This document shows positions 17,616-26,597 of a DNA stretch of 64,000 nucleotides, in pieces. Origin of the DNA: DATGZH01 sp035297265 (GTDB taxonomy: Bacteria; Actinomycetota; Acidimicrobiia; Acidimicrobiales; RAAP-2); assembly GCA_035297265.1 (NCBI GenBank), contig DATGZH010000042.1, forward strand, positions 140,339 to 204,338, written 5' to 3'. A model generated the notes under the pieces. That model ran no database searches. It worked only from the letters and a program-made list of their open reading frames with translations, and had not been told where the DNA came from. The position numbers were made by a program, and so were the translations under genes. Within the stretch, counting starts at the first letter, position 1, and each line of letters begins with the position of its first letter.

Positions 17616-18722
17616 TTGAGATTCGCCCTCTTCTACGAGATCCCCGTGGCCAAGCCCTGGGACGCCGAGAGCGAGCGCCGGGCCTACCACGACGTGCTCG
17701 AGCAGGCGGTGGCCGGCGAACGCCACGGCTGGGACGCCTTCTGGACGGTCGAGCACCACTTCTTACAGGAGTTCTCGCACTGCTCCAACCCCGAGGTGCT
17801 CTACGGCGCGGTGGCGGCCCTCACCGAGCGCATCCGCATCGGCTACGGGGTGCGTCTCATGCCCCAGCCCTACAACCACCCGGTGCGCACGGCCGAGTCG
17901 GTGGCCGTGCTCGACCTCATCTCGAACGGACGGGTGGACTTCGGGACCGGCCGGTCGTCGACCCGGGCCGAGCTCGAGGGCTTCGGTGTCGACCCGGCCG
18001 AGACCCGCGACATGTGGCGCGAGGCCATCGAGCACGTCGTCGGGTGCTGGACGAACGAGGAGTACGAGTTCGACGGCAAGTACTGGCAGATGCCCCGGCG
18101 CCGGGTCCAGCCCAAACCCGTCCAGCGGCCGCACCCGCCGATCTTCGGCGCCACGAGCAGCGAGGACGGCCACCGTCAGATCGGGGCGCTCGGCCTCGGC
18201 CTCTGCTCGTTCGCCGTCGGCGTCTCGCCCGACGAGGTGCGCCACAAGGTGGACATCTACCGTGAGGCCATCGCCGGGTGCGTCGAGCCCCTCGGCGCCT
18301 ACGTGCACGACGAGGCGGCGACGTTCACGATGGCGCTCTGCGCCCCGACCCACGACGAGGCGGTGGCCGCGGCACGCGAGTCCTTCGAGTGGTACCCGAA
18401 GGTGGGGGCTCGCCAGATCGCCTCGATGACCGACTGGATGGCCGAGCGCCACCAGGACCTCGGCAGCTACGCCTACGCGGCCGAGATGAAGTCGACCGAT
18501 GACAGCGGGGCCCTCGACCTCCTCACGCTCGAGTACCTGGTCGACGCGCACGCCTGCGTGCTCGGGACGCCCGAGGAGTGCCTCGAGACCTGCCGTCTCT
18601 ACGAGGCCGCCGGGATCGACCTGCTCCTGTGCCTCGTGAACCCCTACAAGGTGCCCCACGAGGCCGTCATGACCACGATCGAGCTCATGGGCAAGCACGT
18701 CATCCCGGCGTTCCGCCAGTAG
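17616..18722 (+). CDS. LLM class flavin-dependent oxidoreductase
   Basis: A 368-residue luciferase-like TIM barrel. RFALFYEIPV at the start, WDAFWTVEHHFLQEFSH (typical of bacterial luciferase-like enzymes), GYGVRLMPQPYNHPVRTAE and GRVDFGTGRSS are family features. It uses FMN or F420; FMN monooxygenase is plausible because the EHHF motif is luciferase-type. TTG 17616 has AAGGAAAG just upstream. It follows the TetR gene and is likely in its regulon with the divergent SDR. The pair suggests oxygenation and reduction of the same compound. Confidence 0.88.
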   Translation: MRFALFYEIPVAKPWDAESERRAYHDVLEQAVAGERHGWDAFWTVEHHFLQEFSHCSNPEVLYGAVAALTERIRIGYGVRLMPQPYNHPVRTAESVAVLDLISNGRVDFGTGRSSTRAELEGFGVDPAETRDMWREAIEHVVGCWTNEEYEFDGKYWQMPRRRVQPKPVQRPHPPIFGATSSEDGHRQIGALGLGLCSFAVGVSPDEVRHKVDIYREAIAGCVEPLGAYVHDEAATFTMALCAPTHDEAVAAARESFEWYPKVGARQIASMTDWMAERHQDLGSYAYAAEMKSTDDSGALDLLTLEYLVDAHACVLGTPEECLETCRLYEAAGIDLLLCLVNPYKVPHEAVMTTIELMGKHVIPAFRQ

Positions 18723-18731
18723 GGGGGTCCC

Positions 18732-19472
18732 TCAGGACCGAGGGTCCGGCTCCTCGGCCGCCCCCGCCGGAGCGTCGACGGCGTCGTCCTCAACCTCGAC
18801 CTCCTCATCGTCGTCGTCAGAGGAGAGCGGCCGACTGGCGAGGCCTCGCACGTGGGGGGCAGCCGCCAACACCGCACCGAGCGCGATCAACTCGACGAAG
18901 GCGATACCGAGGCTGGCCAAGTACGTGCTGGCCTGCTGGGCCGCCGGGAGGCCGTCAGCCTCGAGGACGGTCCCGACGCCGTAGGCCACGACGGCGAGGG
19001 CCGCCCCCACCGCCAGCACCAGCAGGACGGTGGCGAGAAAGCGCAGTCGGTCGAGATGTCCGAACGACTCGGTCAGCTCGTCCGTTTCGACGCCGGCGTC
19101 GTCGTCATCGTCCGCCTCGTCCAGTTCGTCCTCGAGGGCCGCCTCTTCGACCGACCATGCGTTGACCCGCCACCACAGCAGGCCGAGCGCCGGGAACAAG
19201 ATCGGCAGCGAGAGCAGGAGGGGGGCCTGGCCGATCTGGACGAGGATGCGGCCCGCGTCGTTGGAGGGCGAGATGCCCAAGACCGACGGTTCGGTGGCCC
19301 AGGAGACGAGGCCACCGGCCAGGCTCGTGAGCAGCAGCACGGCCACGGCGAGGAGCAGCACGACCACCAGCCGTTCGGCCATGTCGAGCGGGAGCCGATG
19401 CTCGACGGCGTGGGGCGCCGCTCGCTCCGAGCCACGGCCCGGAGGGTCCTCTGTCAGGTCTGTCTCGCCCAT
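18732..19472 (-). CDS. Four-helix membrane protein of unknown function
   Basis: 246 residues with hydrophobic segments at about 34-56, 80-100, 140-165 and 185-208. A strongly acidic loop (DELDEADDDDDAG) lies between helices 2 and 3, and a second acidic tail (SSDDDDEEVEVEDD) at the C-terminus. No enzyme motif is seen. The acidic stretches could bind cations or basic proteins. It is convergent with the LLM gene and lies 19 bases downstream of the DNA glycosylase gene on the same strand. Confidence 0.7.
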   Translation of the reverse strand: MGETDLTEDPPGRGSERAAPHAVEHRLPLDMAERLVVVLLLAVAVLLLTSLAGGLVSWATEPSVLGISPSNDAGRILVQIGQAPLLLSLPILFPALGLLWWRVNAWSVEEAALEDELDEADDDDDAGVETDELTESFGHLDRLRFLATVLLVLAVGAALAVVAYGVGTVLEADGLPAAQQASTYLASLGIAFVELIALGAVLAAAPHVRGLASRPLSSDDDDEEVEVEDDAVDAPAGAAEEPDPRS

Positions 19473-19491
19473 GGCCCCTCCCCGGCGAAGC

Positions 19492-20094
19492 TTACGACCC
19501 GGCGAGCTCCGGGAAGCGGAAGCACGTCGTGATGTGGTCCATGACGAGCCCCGTCGCCTGGAGATGGGCGTAGACGATGAGCGGGCCGACGAACGAGAAG
19601 CCGCGGCGTCGCAGGTCCTTGCTTACCTCCTCGGCCGGCTCGCTCACCGCCGGGATGTCGCTGTCGCGGCGGCACCGGTGGACGACCGGGGTGCCGTCGA
19701 CGAAGTCCCAGAGGTAGGCGTCGAAGCTGCCGTGCTCCTCCACCACCTGGAGGAAGGCCTTGGCGTTGGTGACGGCCGAGGTCACCTTCTGGCGGTTGCG
19801 GATGATGCCCGGGTCGGTCAGCAGCTTCTCGATCCGCTTGTCCGTGTAGCGGGCCACGGCCACCGGGTCGAAGTCGGCGAAGGCCTTGCGGTAGCCCTCG
19901 CGCCGGCGGAGGATCGTCAGCCAGCTGAGCCCGGCCTGCGCCCCCTCGAGGATGAGGAACTCGAAGTGGGTCCGGTCGTCGTGGACGGGCACGCCCCATT
20001 CGGTGTCGTGGTACGGGGTGAGCTCGGGGCCGCTGGCCCAGGCGCAGCGCTTGGGGCCGTCGCCGACCGTCTTGTCCGCCTGGGCCGGGCTCAC
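19492..20094 (-). CDS. tag: DNA-3-methyladenine glycosylase I
   Basis: A 200-residue base-excision repair enzyme that removes 3-methyladenine from alkylated DNA. Signatures: KRCAW near the N-terminus (zinc Cys), YHDTEWGVPVHDD, FEFLILEGAQAGLSW (substrate pocket and helix-hairpin-helix region) and DHITTCFRFP at the C-terminus with the second zinc His and Cys. GTG 20094 overlaps the stop of the acyl-CoA synthetase gene (GTGA), so translation is coupled although the functions look unrelated. Confidence 0.95.
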   Translation of the reverse strand: MSPAQADKTVGDGPKRCAWASGPELTPYHDTEWGVPVHDDRTHFEFLILEGAQAGLSWLTILRRREGYRKAFADFDPVAVARYTDKRIEKLLTDPGIIRNRQKVTSAVTNAKAFLQVVEEHGSFDAYLWDFVDGTPVVHRCRRDSDIPAVSEPAEEVSKDLRRRGFSFVGPLIVYAHLQATGLVMDHITTCFRFPELAGS

Positions 20095-21767
20095 CCGGCC
20101 TCGGCCTGCTGACGGGCCCACCGGTAGTCCGCCTTGCCCGAAGGCGAGCGGACGACGGCGGGCACGAAGATCACGGCCTTCGGGAGCTTGAAGCGGGCGA
20201 CATGCTTGGCCGCCTCGTCGACGATGTCCTCGGCGCTGGCCCGCTGGCCGTCGCCCAGGGCCACGACGGCCACCACCTCCTGCCCCCACCGTTCGCTCGG
20301 TCGGCCGGCCACGACCACGTCGGCCACCGCCGGGTGGTGGGCGATCGCCGCCTCCACCTCCTCGACGAAGATCTTCTCGCCCCCCGAGTTGACCGTGACC
20401 GAGTCCCGCCCGAGCAGCTCGATCCGCCCGTCGGCGAGGTGCCGGGCCCGGTCGCCGGGCACCGAGTAGCGCACCCCGTCGACCACCGGGAACGTCCGGG
20501 CCGTCTTGGCCTCGTCGCCGAGATAGCCGAGCGGCACCCACCCCCGTTGGGCCAGCCAGCCCACACCCTCGTGGCCCGGCGGCAGGACCTGGCCGAGGTC
20601 CTCGCTCACCACCACGGCGCCGGCGACCGGCACGAAGCGGCCGGCCTCGGTGTCATCCGTGGCCACGTTGTGCATCTGGGCCCCGGTCTCCGAGGAGCCG
20701 GCGGTGTCGGTGATGGCCACCTGGGGCAGGACCTCGTGCACCCGTTCGCGGACGGCTGGGGTGAGCGGCGCCCCGCCGTTGCCCACGGCCAACAGGCTGG
20801 TCGTGTCGTAGCCGCCCTTGGCCACCTCGTCGAGGAGCGGCCGCAGCATGGCGTCGCCCACCACCGAGAAGCTGTTGATCCCCTCCCGCTCGATCGTCCG
20901 CCAGACGTCGACCGGGTCGAGGTGCCGCGGGTTGTCCGGGAAGACGAGCGTGCCGCCCTCGCACATGAAGTAGGACACGAGCCACTGGGCCGCGCCGTGC
21001 ATGAGCGGCGGCAGCACCAGCACCCGGAGGCCCATGCCGTTGCGAGCCAGGTCGACGAGGGCTTCGTCGTCGTCGAGCTGGATGCCGACGCCGACCCGCC
21101 GGCCGCCCATGGCGGCCATGAAGATGTCGTGCTGGCGCCAGAGCACGCCCTTGGGCATCCCGGTCGTGCCGCCGGTGTAGAGGATGTAGAGGTCGTCGGG
21201 CGACGGTTGGACGGGCGGGCCGTCGGGCGACCCCGAAGCCAGCGCCGCCTCGTAGTCGACAGCCCCGGGCAGCAGGTCGTGGCCCGACTCGTCGGCCACC
21301 TGCACCAGCACCTCGAGCGACGGCACGTCGCGGAGCACCTCGGCGAGGGTCGGGGCGAGGGAGGCGTGGTAGACGAGGCCCTTCGGCGCGGCGTCGGTGA
21401 GCAGGTAGCGGAGCTCCTCGCCCACGTAGCGGTAGTTCACGTTGAACGGCGCCACCCGGGCCCGGTAGGCACCGGTCTGGGCCTCGAGGTACTCGTTGCC
21501 GTTGTAGAGGGCCAGGCCCAGGTGGTCCTGCCCCGACTCGAAGCCCTCGAGGGAGCTCCGCTCGGTGCGGAGCCCGAGCCCCCGGTCGAAGAGGAACGAG
21601 GCGAAGCGCCGGGACCGCTCGGCCAGTCCGGCATAGGTCAGCCGGCGGTCGCGCCAGACGAGGCATTCACGGTCGCCCAGCGCCACGCCGAGGGTCTCGG
21701 CCACGAGCGCCAGGTTGAAGGCCGGGGCCGAGCTGCCGTCTGAGGTCGTCGAGGGCGGTGCCGGCAC
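20091..21767 (-). CDS. AMP-dependent acyl-CoA synthetase (FadD-like)
   Basis: About 558 residues. ILYTGGTTGMPKGVLWR is the AMP-binding P-loop; TDTAGSSETG, YSVPGDRARHLADG and SVTVNSGGEKIFVEEVE are later ANL-superfamily motifs, and SPSGKADYRW near the end has the catalytic Lys. It activates a carboxylic acid, possibly a fatty, bile or sterol-derived acid, as its CoA thioester. The start is uncertain: GTG 21767 has a TACTCT hexamer 8 bases upstream, while an ATG at 21866 would add 33 residues unlike the family. It is co-transcribed with tag. Confidence 0.9.
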   Translation of the reverse strand: MPAPPSTTSDGSSAPAFNLALVAETLGVALGDRECLVWRDRRLTYAGLAERSRRFASFLFDRGLGLRTERSSLEGFESGQDHLGLALYNGNEYLEAQTGAYRARVAPFNVNYRYVGEELRYLLTDAAPKGLVYHASLAPTLAEVLRDVPSLEVLVQVADESGHDLLPGAVDYEAALASGSPDGPPVQPSPDDLYILYTGGTTGMPKGVLWRQHDIFMAAMGGRRVGVGIQLDDDEALVDLARNGMGLRVLVLPPLMHGAAQWLVSYFMCEGGTLVFPDNPRHLDPVDVWRTIEREGINSFSVVGDAMLRPLLDEVAKGGYDTTSLLAVGNGGAPLTPAVRERVHEVLPQVAITDTAGSSETGAQMHNVATDDTEAGRFVPVAGAVVVSEDLGQVLPPGHEGVGWLAQRGWVPLGYLGDEAKTARTFPVVDGVRYSVPGDRARHLADGRIELLGRDSVTVNSGGEKIFVEEVEAAIAHHPAVADVVVAGRPSERWGQEVVAVVALGDGQRASAEDIVDEAAKHVARFKLPKAVIFVPAVVRSPSGKADYRWARQQAEAG

Positions 21768-21968
21768 GGCCGTCGAGAGTAGCCAACCTGGGACCACGGC
21801 CGGCCGGCCCACCCCACCGAGCGGGTGGTGGTCGGCCGGGCCGTCGGGTCCCGACCGGTGTCGCACCGGGTCAGGTGGTACAACTCGCGTTCCCGGCGGG
21901 TCGGCTCGGGGCCTGTCGGCAAGGGCGGCGCGTGTCTCCGGCAGGGCGAGGGGAAGAGGTGGTCACCG

Positions 21969-22832
21969 ATGGTGGCGAGCGAGGCGTCGGAGATCATCGT
22001 CACGCTGTCGTGTCCCGACCGGGTGGGGATCGTCCACGCCGTGGCCGGCTTCATGGCCGAGCGCGGCATCAACATGGTCGAGAGCAAGCAGTTCTCGGAC
22101 CTCTCGAGCGACCGCTTCTTCATGCGGGTCCAGGCCGCGCCGCCCCCGGGGACCTCGGTGGAGACGCTGCTGACCGAGATCGTCCCCCTGGCCGAGGCCT
22201 TCTCGATGACCGTCGGGATCTCCGACGCGGCGGCCCGGCCCTCGATGCTCATCCTCGTCAGCCGGCAGGGGCACTGCCTGAACGACCTCCTCTACCGCTG
22301 CCGGGTCGGAGCCCTCCGGGCCGACATCGCCGCCGTCGTCTCGAACCACGAGGACATGGGCGACCTGGTGCGCTCCTACGGCATCTCCTTCCACCACCTC
22401 CCGGTCACCCCCGAGACCAAGGAGGCCCAGGAGGCGAGGCTCCGGAGCCTCGTCGACGAGCTCGGCATCGACCTGGTCGTCCTCGCCCGCTACATGCAGA
22501 TCCTCTCGGCCCCGACGGTCGAGCACCTGGCGGGCAGGGCGATCAACATCCACCACTCCTTCCTGCCGAGCTTCCGGGGCGCCGAGCCCTACCGACAGGC
22601 GTACGAGCGCGGCGTGAAGCTCATCGGGGCGACCGCCCACTACGTCACGGCCGAGCTCGACGAGGGACCGATCATCGAACAGGAGGTGGCCCGGGTCGAC
22701 CACGCCATGTCGCCGAAGGAGCTCGCCGCCGTGAGTCGGGACATCGAGTGCGTGACCCTCGCCCGGGCCGTGGCCTGGCACCTCGAGCACCGGGTGATGC
22801 TGAACGGCGGCCGGACGGTGGTGTTCCGCTGA
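21969..22832 (+). CDS. purU: Formyltetrahydrofolate deformylase
   Basis: 287 residues. Residues 8-85 form an ACT domain (IIVTLSCPDRVGIVHAVAGF), followed by a formyltransferase-type domain with the active-site NIHHSFLPSFRGAEPY and the Asp in TAELDEGPIIEQ. It hydrolyses 10-formyl-THF to THF and formate, balancing one-carbon pools. ATG 21969 has an AGAGGTGG Shine-Dalgarno. Length is normal for PurU. Confidence 0.96.
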   Translation: MVASEASEIIVTLSCPDRVGIVHAVAGFMAERGINMVESKQFSDLSSDRFFMRVQAAPPPGTSVETLLTEIVPLAEAFSMTVGISDAAARPSMLILVSRQGHCLNDLLYRCRVGALRADIAAVVSNHEDMGDLVRSYGISFHHLPVTPETKEAQEARLRSLVDELGIDLVVLARYMQILSAPTVEHLAGRAINIHHSFLPSFRGAEPYRQAYERGVKLIGATAHYVTAELDEGPIIEQEVARVDHAMSPKELAAVSRDIECVTLARAVAWHLEHRVMLNGGRTVVFR

Positions 22833-22951
22833 GGTGGCGGCCCGCGGTGCGGCCGGCCCCGGCCGATGGGCGATGATCAGGGCGTGAGCAGCGACTCGCC
22901 GACCGACCGGGATCCCCTCCGCCAGCTCGCCCGGGCGGAGGAGGGCTGACC

Positions 22952-23746
22952 GTGGCCGAACGTCGGGGGGCGACGGCGCTACCCGGTCGCCTCGAGGGCC
23001 GGGTGGCCGTCATCACCGGGGCGGCGGGCGGCATCGGTGCGGCCATGGCCCGCCGCTTCCACGCCGAGGGGGCCGAGGTGGTGGCGGTCGACCTCGACGA
23101 GGGGGCGGGTAGGGCGTTGGCCGACTCGCTCGGGGGCCTGTTCGTGCGGGCGGACGTCACCGATCCGCCGGCCGTCGAAGCCATGTATCGCGCCGCCGCC
23201 GAGCGCTTCGGGGGGATCGACATCTGCTGCAACAACGCCGGGATCTCGCCGCCCGACGACGACTCGATCCTCGACACCGGGCTCGATGTCTGGCGGCGGG
23301 TGCAGGAGGTCAATCTCACCTCGGTCTACCTCTGCTGCCACTACGGGATCCCCCACCTTCTCGCCAGAGGCGGCGGGTCGGTCGTCAACACCGCCTCGTT
23401 CGTCGCCGTCATGGGCTCGGCCACGAGCCAGATCTCCTACACCGCCTCGAAGGGCGGGGTGCTCGCCCTGTCGCGCGAGCTCGGCGTCCAGTTCGCCCGC
23501 CTGGGGGTTCGGGTGAACGCCCTCTGCCCGGGGCCGGTCAACACGCCGCTCCTCCAGGAGCTCTTCGCCAAGGACCCGGAGCGGGCGGCTCGCCGTCTCG
23601 TCCACGTCCCGATGGGCCGTTTCGCCGAGCCCGAGGAGATCGCCGCCGCCGCCGCCTTCCTCGTCTCCGACGACGCCTCGTTCGTCACTGCGTCGACGTT
23701 CCTCGTCGATGGTGGGATCCACGCCGCCTATGTCACCCCGACCTGA
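22952..23746 (+). CDS. Short-chain dehydrogenase/reductase
   Basis: A 264-residue SDR: VITGAAGGIGAAMA cofactor site, VDLDEG suggesting NAD, CCNNAGISPP, NTASFVAVMG with catalytic Ser, SYTASKGG with Tyr/Lys and FLVDGGIHAAY at the end. GTG 22952 has GGAGGAGGG about 7 bases upstream. The 119 bases upstream contain only a 21-codon reading frame (22884-22949) of doubtful reality. Substrate unknown. Confidence 0.87.
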   Translation: MAERRGATALPGRLEGRVAVITGAAGGIGAAMARRFHAEGAEVVAVDLDEGAGRALADSLGGLFVRADVTDPPAVEAMYRAAAERFGGIDICCNNAGISPPDDDSILDTGLDVWRRVQEVNLTSVYLCCHYGIPHLLARGGGSVVNTASFVAVMGSATSQISYTASKGGVLALSRELGVQFARLGVRVNALCPGPVNTPLLQELFAKDPERAARRLVHVPMGRFAEPEEIAAAAAFLVSDDASFVTASTFLVDGGIHAAYVTPT

Positions 23747-23782
23747 CGTGGTCCGACCTTCTCGGCTCGGACGGAGACGGCG

Positions 23783-24238
23783 GTGAGCCGCTTCCGGCGT
23801 GACCAGCGGAAGGCCGAGGGCCTGCCCTGGGGGGGCCAGCGCGAGCAGGCGGAGCTCGAAGAGGGCCAGAACGTGATGGCCCGCCTCGTCCCGATCCAGA
23901 CGGTTCCGACCATCTGGGGCGACGAACTGCGGGCCCGCCGGTTGCCCAAGCAGCGGGAGCGCAGCTGGTACGTGGCCTGGGCCCTCGGGTTGGGCCTGGC
24001 CGCCGTGGTGGCCTTCGTCTTCGGCCTCTACTGGACCGGGGCGGCGTTGCTGATCCTGGCGGCCTTCGTCCTCGTGCTGCTGCGCTTCCCGCGTCTTCCC
24101 CGCTGGACCTGGGTCGTCGTCCTCGTCATCGACCTGCTCTTCGTGGCCCCGTTCGACCTCCTCGACCGGCAGCCGTCGAAGCCGCACCACCCCGCGCACC
24201 ACAGCGCACTGCCGGTGACGGGGCGCTCTCCGCACTGA
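23783..24238 (+). CDS. Small membrane protein of unknown function
   Basis: 151 residues: a charged N-terminus (about 60 residues, RLPKQRERSW just before the membrane), then hydrophobic segments at about 65-85, 88-104 and 108-125, and a His/Pro-rich tail (KPHHPAHHS). The start is GTG 23783, 36 bases after the SDR. No family recognised. Confidence 0.65.
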   Translation: MSRFRRDQRKAEGLPWGGQREQAELEEGQNVMARLVPIQTVPTIWGDELRARRLPKQRERSWYVAWALGLGLAAVVAFVFGLYWTGAALLILAAFVLVLLRFPRLPRWTWVVVLVIDLLFVAPFDLLDRQPSKPHHPAHHSALPVTGRSPH

Positions 24239-24778
24239 CCGTCGTCCCGACGCGTCTGGGGACGAGTTGGGGACGTTGTGACAGGAGTTGTGGACGAGTC
24301 GACGGCCTGTTGGGGATGGGCGGTGGATTTGTGGGGAGAACGTAGGGATTTCGCGAACGACTCTTGACCCACGGTGACAAGAAGCGCACTCTTAGCGTCA
24401 GTTCGGGTAGCAAGAGCCCGCCGCAGCACCGCAAGGAACGCCGCAAGGCGAACCGGAGGAGCGCCGAGGGGAGCGCCGAAAGGCACCCCCGAGGAGGTTC
24501 CGAAGGAGCCCTCGCAAGAGGATCCGGAGGAGCGGTTCGGGACTCCGCAAGGAGCACCGGGTCGGGGCGGAGGAAGGTGCCCGGGCGATGATGGCTCGTG
24601 CAACGGGTCGGAGAGCTTCCCTGGAGTTCTCCGGATCGGGTCCCGGGCCGGGGTTGTCCGACACGGCTCCGGCTGCAGGTGACAGCGGGTTGTCGACGGG
24701 CGTGGCCCCGAGGAGCTGGACGGTTTCGGCCGGACGGTTACTCGGGGCCGCGTCGCGTCCGGGGACCGACGGGCAACG
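24239..24778. other. 540-base intergenic region with two repeat arrays
   Basis: No convincing gene. Bases 24267-24336 hold four direct copies of TTGKGGRY (24267, 24288, 24310, 24329) spaced 19-22 bases apart. TTGACC at about 24364-24369 could be a -35 box. Bases 24429-24558 are a degenerate 12-base tandem repeat. A GTG-started frame (24374-24682) would encode an Arg-rich then Pro/Glu-repeat peptide; its composition follows the repeat, so I do not call it a gene. The remainder to 24778 shows nothing recognisable. Confidence 0.6.
24429..24558. repeat. Degenerate ~12-bp tandem repeat
   Basis: The stretch can be read as successive 11-13-base units of the type CCGCAAGGAACG: CCGCAAGGAACG, CCGCAAGGCGAA, CCGGAGGAGCG, CCGAGGGGAGCG, CCGAAAGGCACC, and so on to CCGCAAGGAGCA near 24545. 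Units are diverged but keep the CCG start and purine-rich centre. Confidence 0.65.
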
Positions 24779-25669
24779 TCAGCGCAGGTGGCTCCACAGC
24801 TCGGCCGGACGCTCGCCGCTCGCCACCTGTCGGGCGAGGTCGGCCTGGACGAGCGCGAGGTCCTCGGGGTGCGTGACGCCGATGCAACGGCCCTCGGTCG
24901 GCAGGACCCGACAGGTGGCGGCGGGCGGGCGGCCGTCATGGGCCGCCGTGAGCCGGCCCATGACCTCGGGCAGGAGCACCTCGGCGTCCACCGAGGCCCC
25001 GGTGGCCCGGCGCATCGCCTCCTCCAGGAGCCGTCGGGTCCCGTCGGAGAAGGACCACAGGTTCATCGACACGAGCACCTCGCCGTCGAGCTTCACCGGT
25101 TGGCGCCCGTCCCGGGCCTCGAACCGGCCGTCGCCGACCGGGCGCACCTCGCGCCGCTCGTCGATGGCCTGCAGCCACCCGGAGGGGTCGACGGCGCACA
25201 CCCCGCGGGTCACCGGGGCGTCGCCGATGACCGCGTTGGCGAGGTGGAAGCCGACGAGCGCGTCCTCGGCCCCGGCCCCCGGGCCGGCGAGGTGCTCGGC
25301 GACGAGGGCGAGCGGCCCGCTGCCGTAGAGGTCGTCGCCGTTCGACACCCCGAAGGCCGAGCCCGCGGCGAGGTGCTCGCCCGCGGCGAGCACGGCGTCG
25401 ACCGTGCCGAGCGGGGTGCCCTGGACGGCGAAGCGGACGTCGAGGGTCGGGGGCCACCGCTTCTCCACGTGGTAGCGGAGGGCGGGAGCCGACGACGGGG
25501 AGACGACGAGGACGAGGCTGGCGAACCCGGCCTTCGTGGCGTCGCTCGCCAGGAGGTCGAGGACTGCCTCACCGGCCGGCCCGACCGGGGCGAGCGGCTT
25601 CAGTCCTCCGTAACGGCGGGCCCGCCCGGCGGCGAGCACGACGAGGACCGGCCCAGCCGGCGGCCCCAT
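24779..25669 (-). CDS. Nucleotidyltransferase-fold protein (NTP_transferase-like)
   Basis: 296 residues. VLVVLAAGRARRYGGLKPL near the N-terminus is the nucleotide-binding signature (LAAGxGxR...K) of sugar-1-phosphate nucleotidyltransferases and MobA-like enzymes; GVSNGDDLYG carries a metal Asp pair; GVTHPEDLALVQADL is a typical C-terminal helix. It probably makes an NDP-activated metabolite. ATG 25669 overlaps the stop of the KAS III-like gene (ATGA), which settles the start. It is the last gene of a four-gene operon. Confidence 0.75.
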   Translation of the reverse strand: MGPPAGPVLVVLAAGRARRYGGLKPLAPVGPAGEAVLDLLASDATKAGFASLVLVVSPSSAPALRYHVEKRWPPTLDVRFAVQGTPLGTVDAVLAAGEHLAAGSAFGVSNGDDLYGSGPLALVAEHLAGPGAGAEDALVGFHLANAVIGDAPVTRGVCAVDPSGWLQAIDERREVRPVGDGRFEARDGRQPVKLDGEVLVSMNLWSFSDGTRRLLEEAMRRATGASVDAEVLLPEVMGRLTAAHDGRPPAATCRVLPTEGRCIGVTHPEDLALVQADLARQVASGERPAELWSHLR

Positions 25670-26592
25670 CAGCCCCAGCGGAGCACGGCGCTCGCCCACG
25701 TCATCCCCCCACCGAAGCCGGTCAGGAGGAGGCGGGCACCGGGGGCCACCCGGCCCTGTTCCACGGCGTCCACGAGGGCCAGCGGGATCGAGGCCGACGA
25801 GGTGTTGCCGTAGCGGTCGATGGTGACGGCGGTGCGCTCTTCGGTGATGCCGAGGCGGTGGCAGGCCGCCTGGATGATCCGGAGGTTGGCCTGGTGGGGC
25901 ACGAGAAGGTCGACGTCGTCGACGGTCATGCCCGCGTCGGCCAGGGCCTTTTGGGCGGAGTCCACGACGACCCGCACGGCCTTGCGGAAGACCTCCTTGC
26001 CGTCCATGTAGAGGAAGCCCCCGTGGTCACAGTGGAGAAGGTGCACGAGCGAGCCGTCGGCGTCGAGGTTCCAGCTGAGGAGGTTGCCCGGACCGTCGAC
26101 CGCCTCGAGCACGACCGCTCCGGCGCCGTCACCAACGAGCACGGCCATCGATCGGTCGTCCCAGTCGGTGATCTGCGAGAGGGCGTCGGCCCCGATGAGG
26201 AGCACCCGCTCGGCCCCGGTGGCGACGAGGCCGCTCGCCACGACGAGCCCGTAGACGAAGCCCGAGCACGCCGCGTTGATGTCGAAGGCCCCGCCGCCAA
26301 CCCCGAGGGCGTCCTGCACCGTGGCCGAGGTGCCCGGCACGAGGGCGTCGGGCGTGGTCGTGGCCAGCACGAGGACGTCCACGGTGGCCGGGTCGACCCC
26401 GGCCCGCTCGAGGGCCTGGCGCCCCGCCTCGGTGGCCATCACCGAGGTGATGCCGTCGATGTGGCGCTCGCGGATGCCGGTGCGCTCGACGATCCACTGG
26501 TCGCTCGTGTCGAGGCGGGCTGAGAGGTCGTCGTTGGTGACGACCTTTTCCGGGACGTTGGCGCCCCACCCGATGACCCGGATGCCCCGCAC
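25669..26592 (-). CDS. 3-oxoacyl-ACP synthase III-like (FabH) enzyme
   Basis: 307 residues with the FabH catalytic triad in order: Cys in INAACSGFVYG, His in VPHQANLRI and Asn in YGNTSSASIP. RTGIRERH near residue 40 is also characteristic. FabH condenses an acyl-CoA with malonyl-ACP; relatives make other C-C bonds in specialised pathways. It lies 5 bases after the thiolase gene and overlaps the nucleotidyltransferase start. That operon setting, without other fatty-acid synthesis genes, suggests a specialised rather than housekeeping role. Confidence 0.88.
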   Translation of the reverse strand: MRGIRVIGWGANVPEKVVTNDDLSARLDTSDQWIVERTGIRERHIDGITSVMATEAGRQALERAGVDPATVDVLVLATTTPDALVPGTSATVQDALGVGGGAFDINAACSGFVYGLVVASGLVATGAERVLLIGADALSQITDWDDRSMAVLVGDGAGAVVLEAVDGPGNLLSWNLDADGSLVHLLHCDHGGFLYMDGKEVFRKAVRVVVDSAQKALADAGMTVDDVDLLVPHQANLRIIQAACHRLGITEERTAVTIDRYGNTSSASIPLALVDAVEQGRVAPGARLLLTGFGGGMTWASAVLRWG

Positions 26593-26597
26593 GGAGC

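Noticed and set aside
22884..22949. Small 21-codon reading frame before the SDR gene
   Set aside because: It is very short, has no recognisable domain and ends at the SDR ribosome-binding region; more likely leader sequence.
24258..24345. Replication origin suggested by DnaA-box-like repeats
   Set aside because: Only one repeat is close to the box, no AT-rich unwinding stretch follows and no dnaA, dnaN, rpmH or gyr gene is near.
24374..24682. Arg-rich, then Pro/Glu-repeat reading frame
   Set aside because: Its composition follows from the 12-bp repeat and no domain or codon bias supports it.
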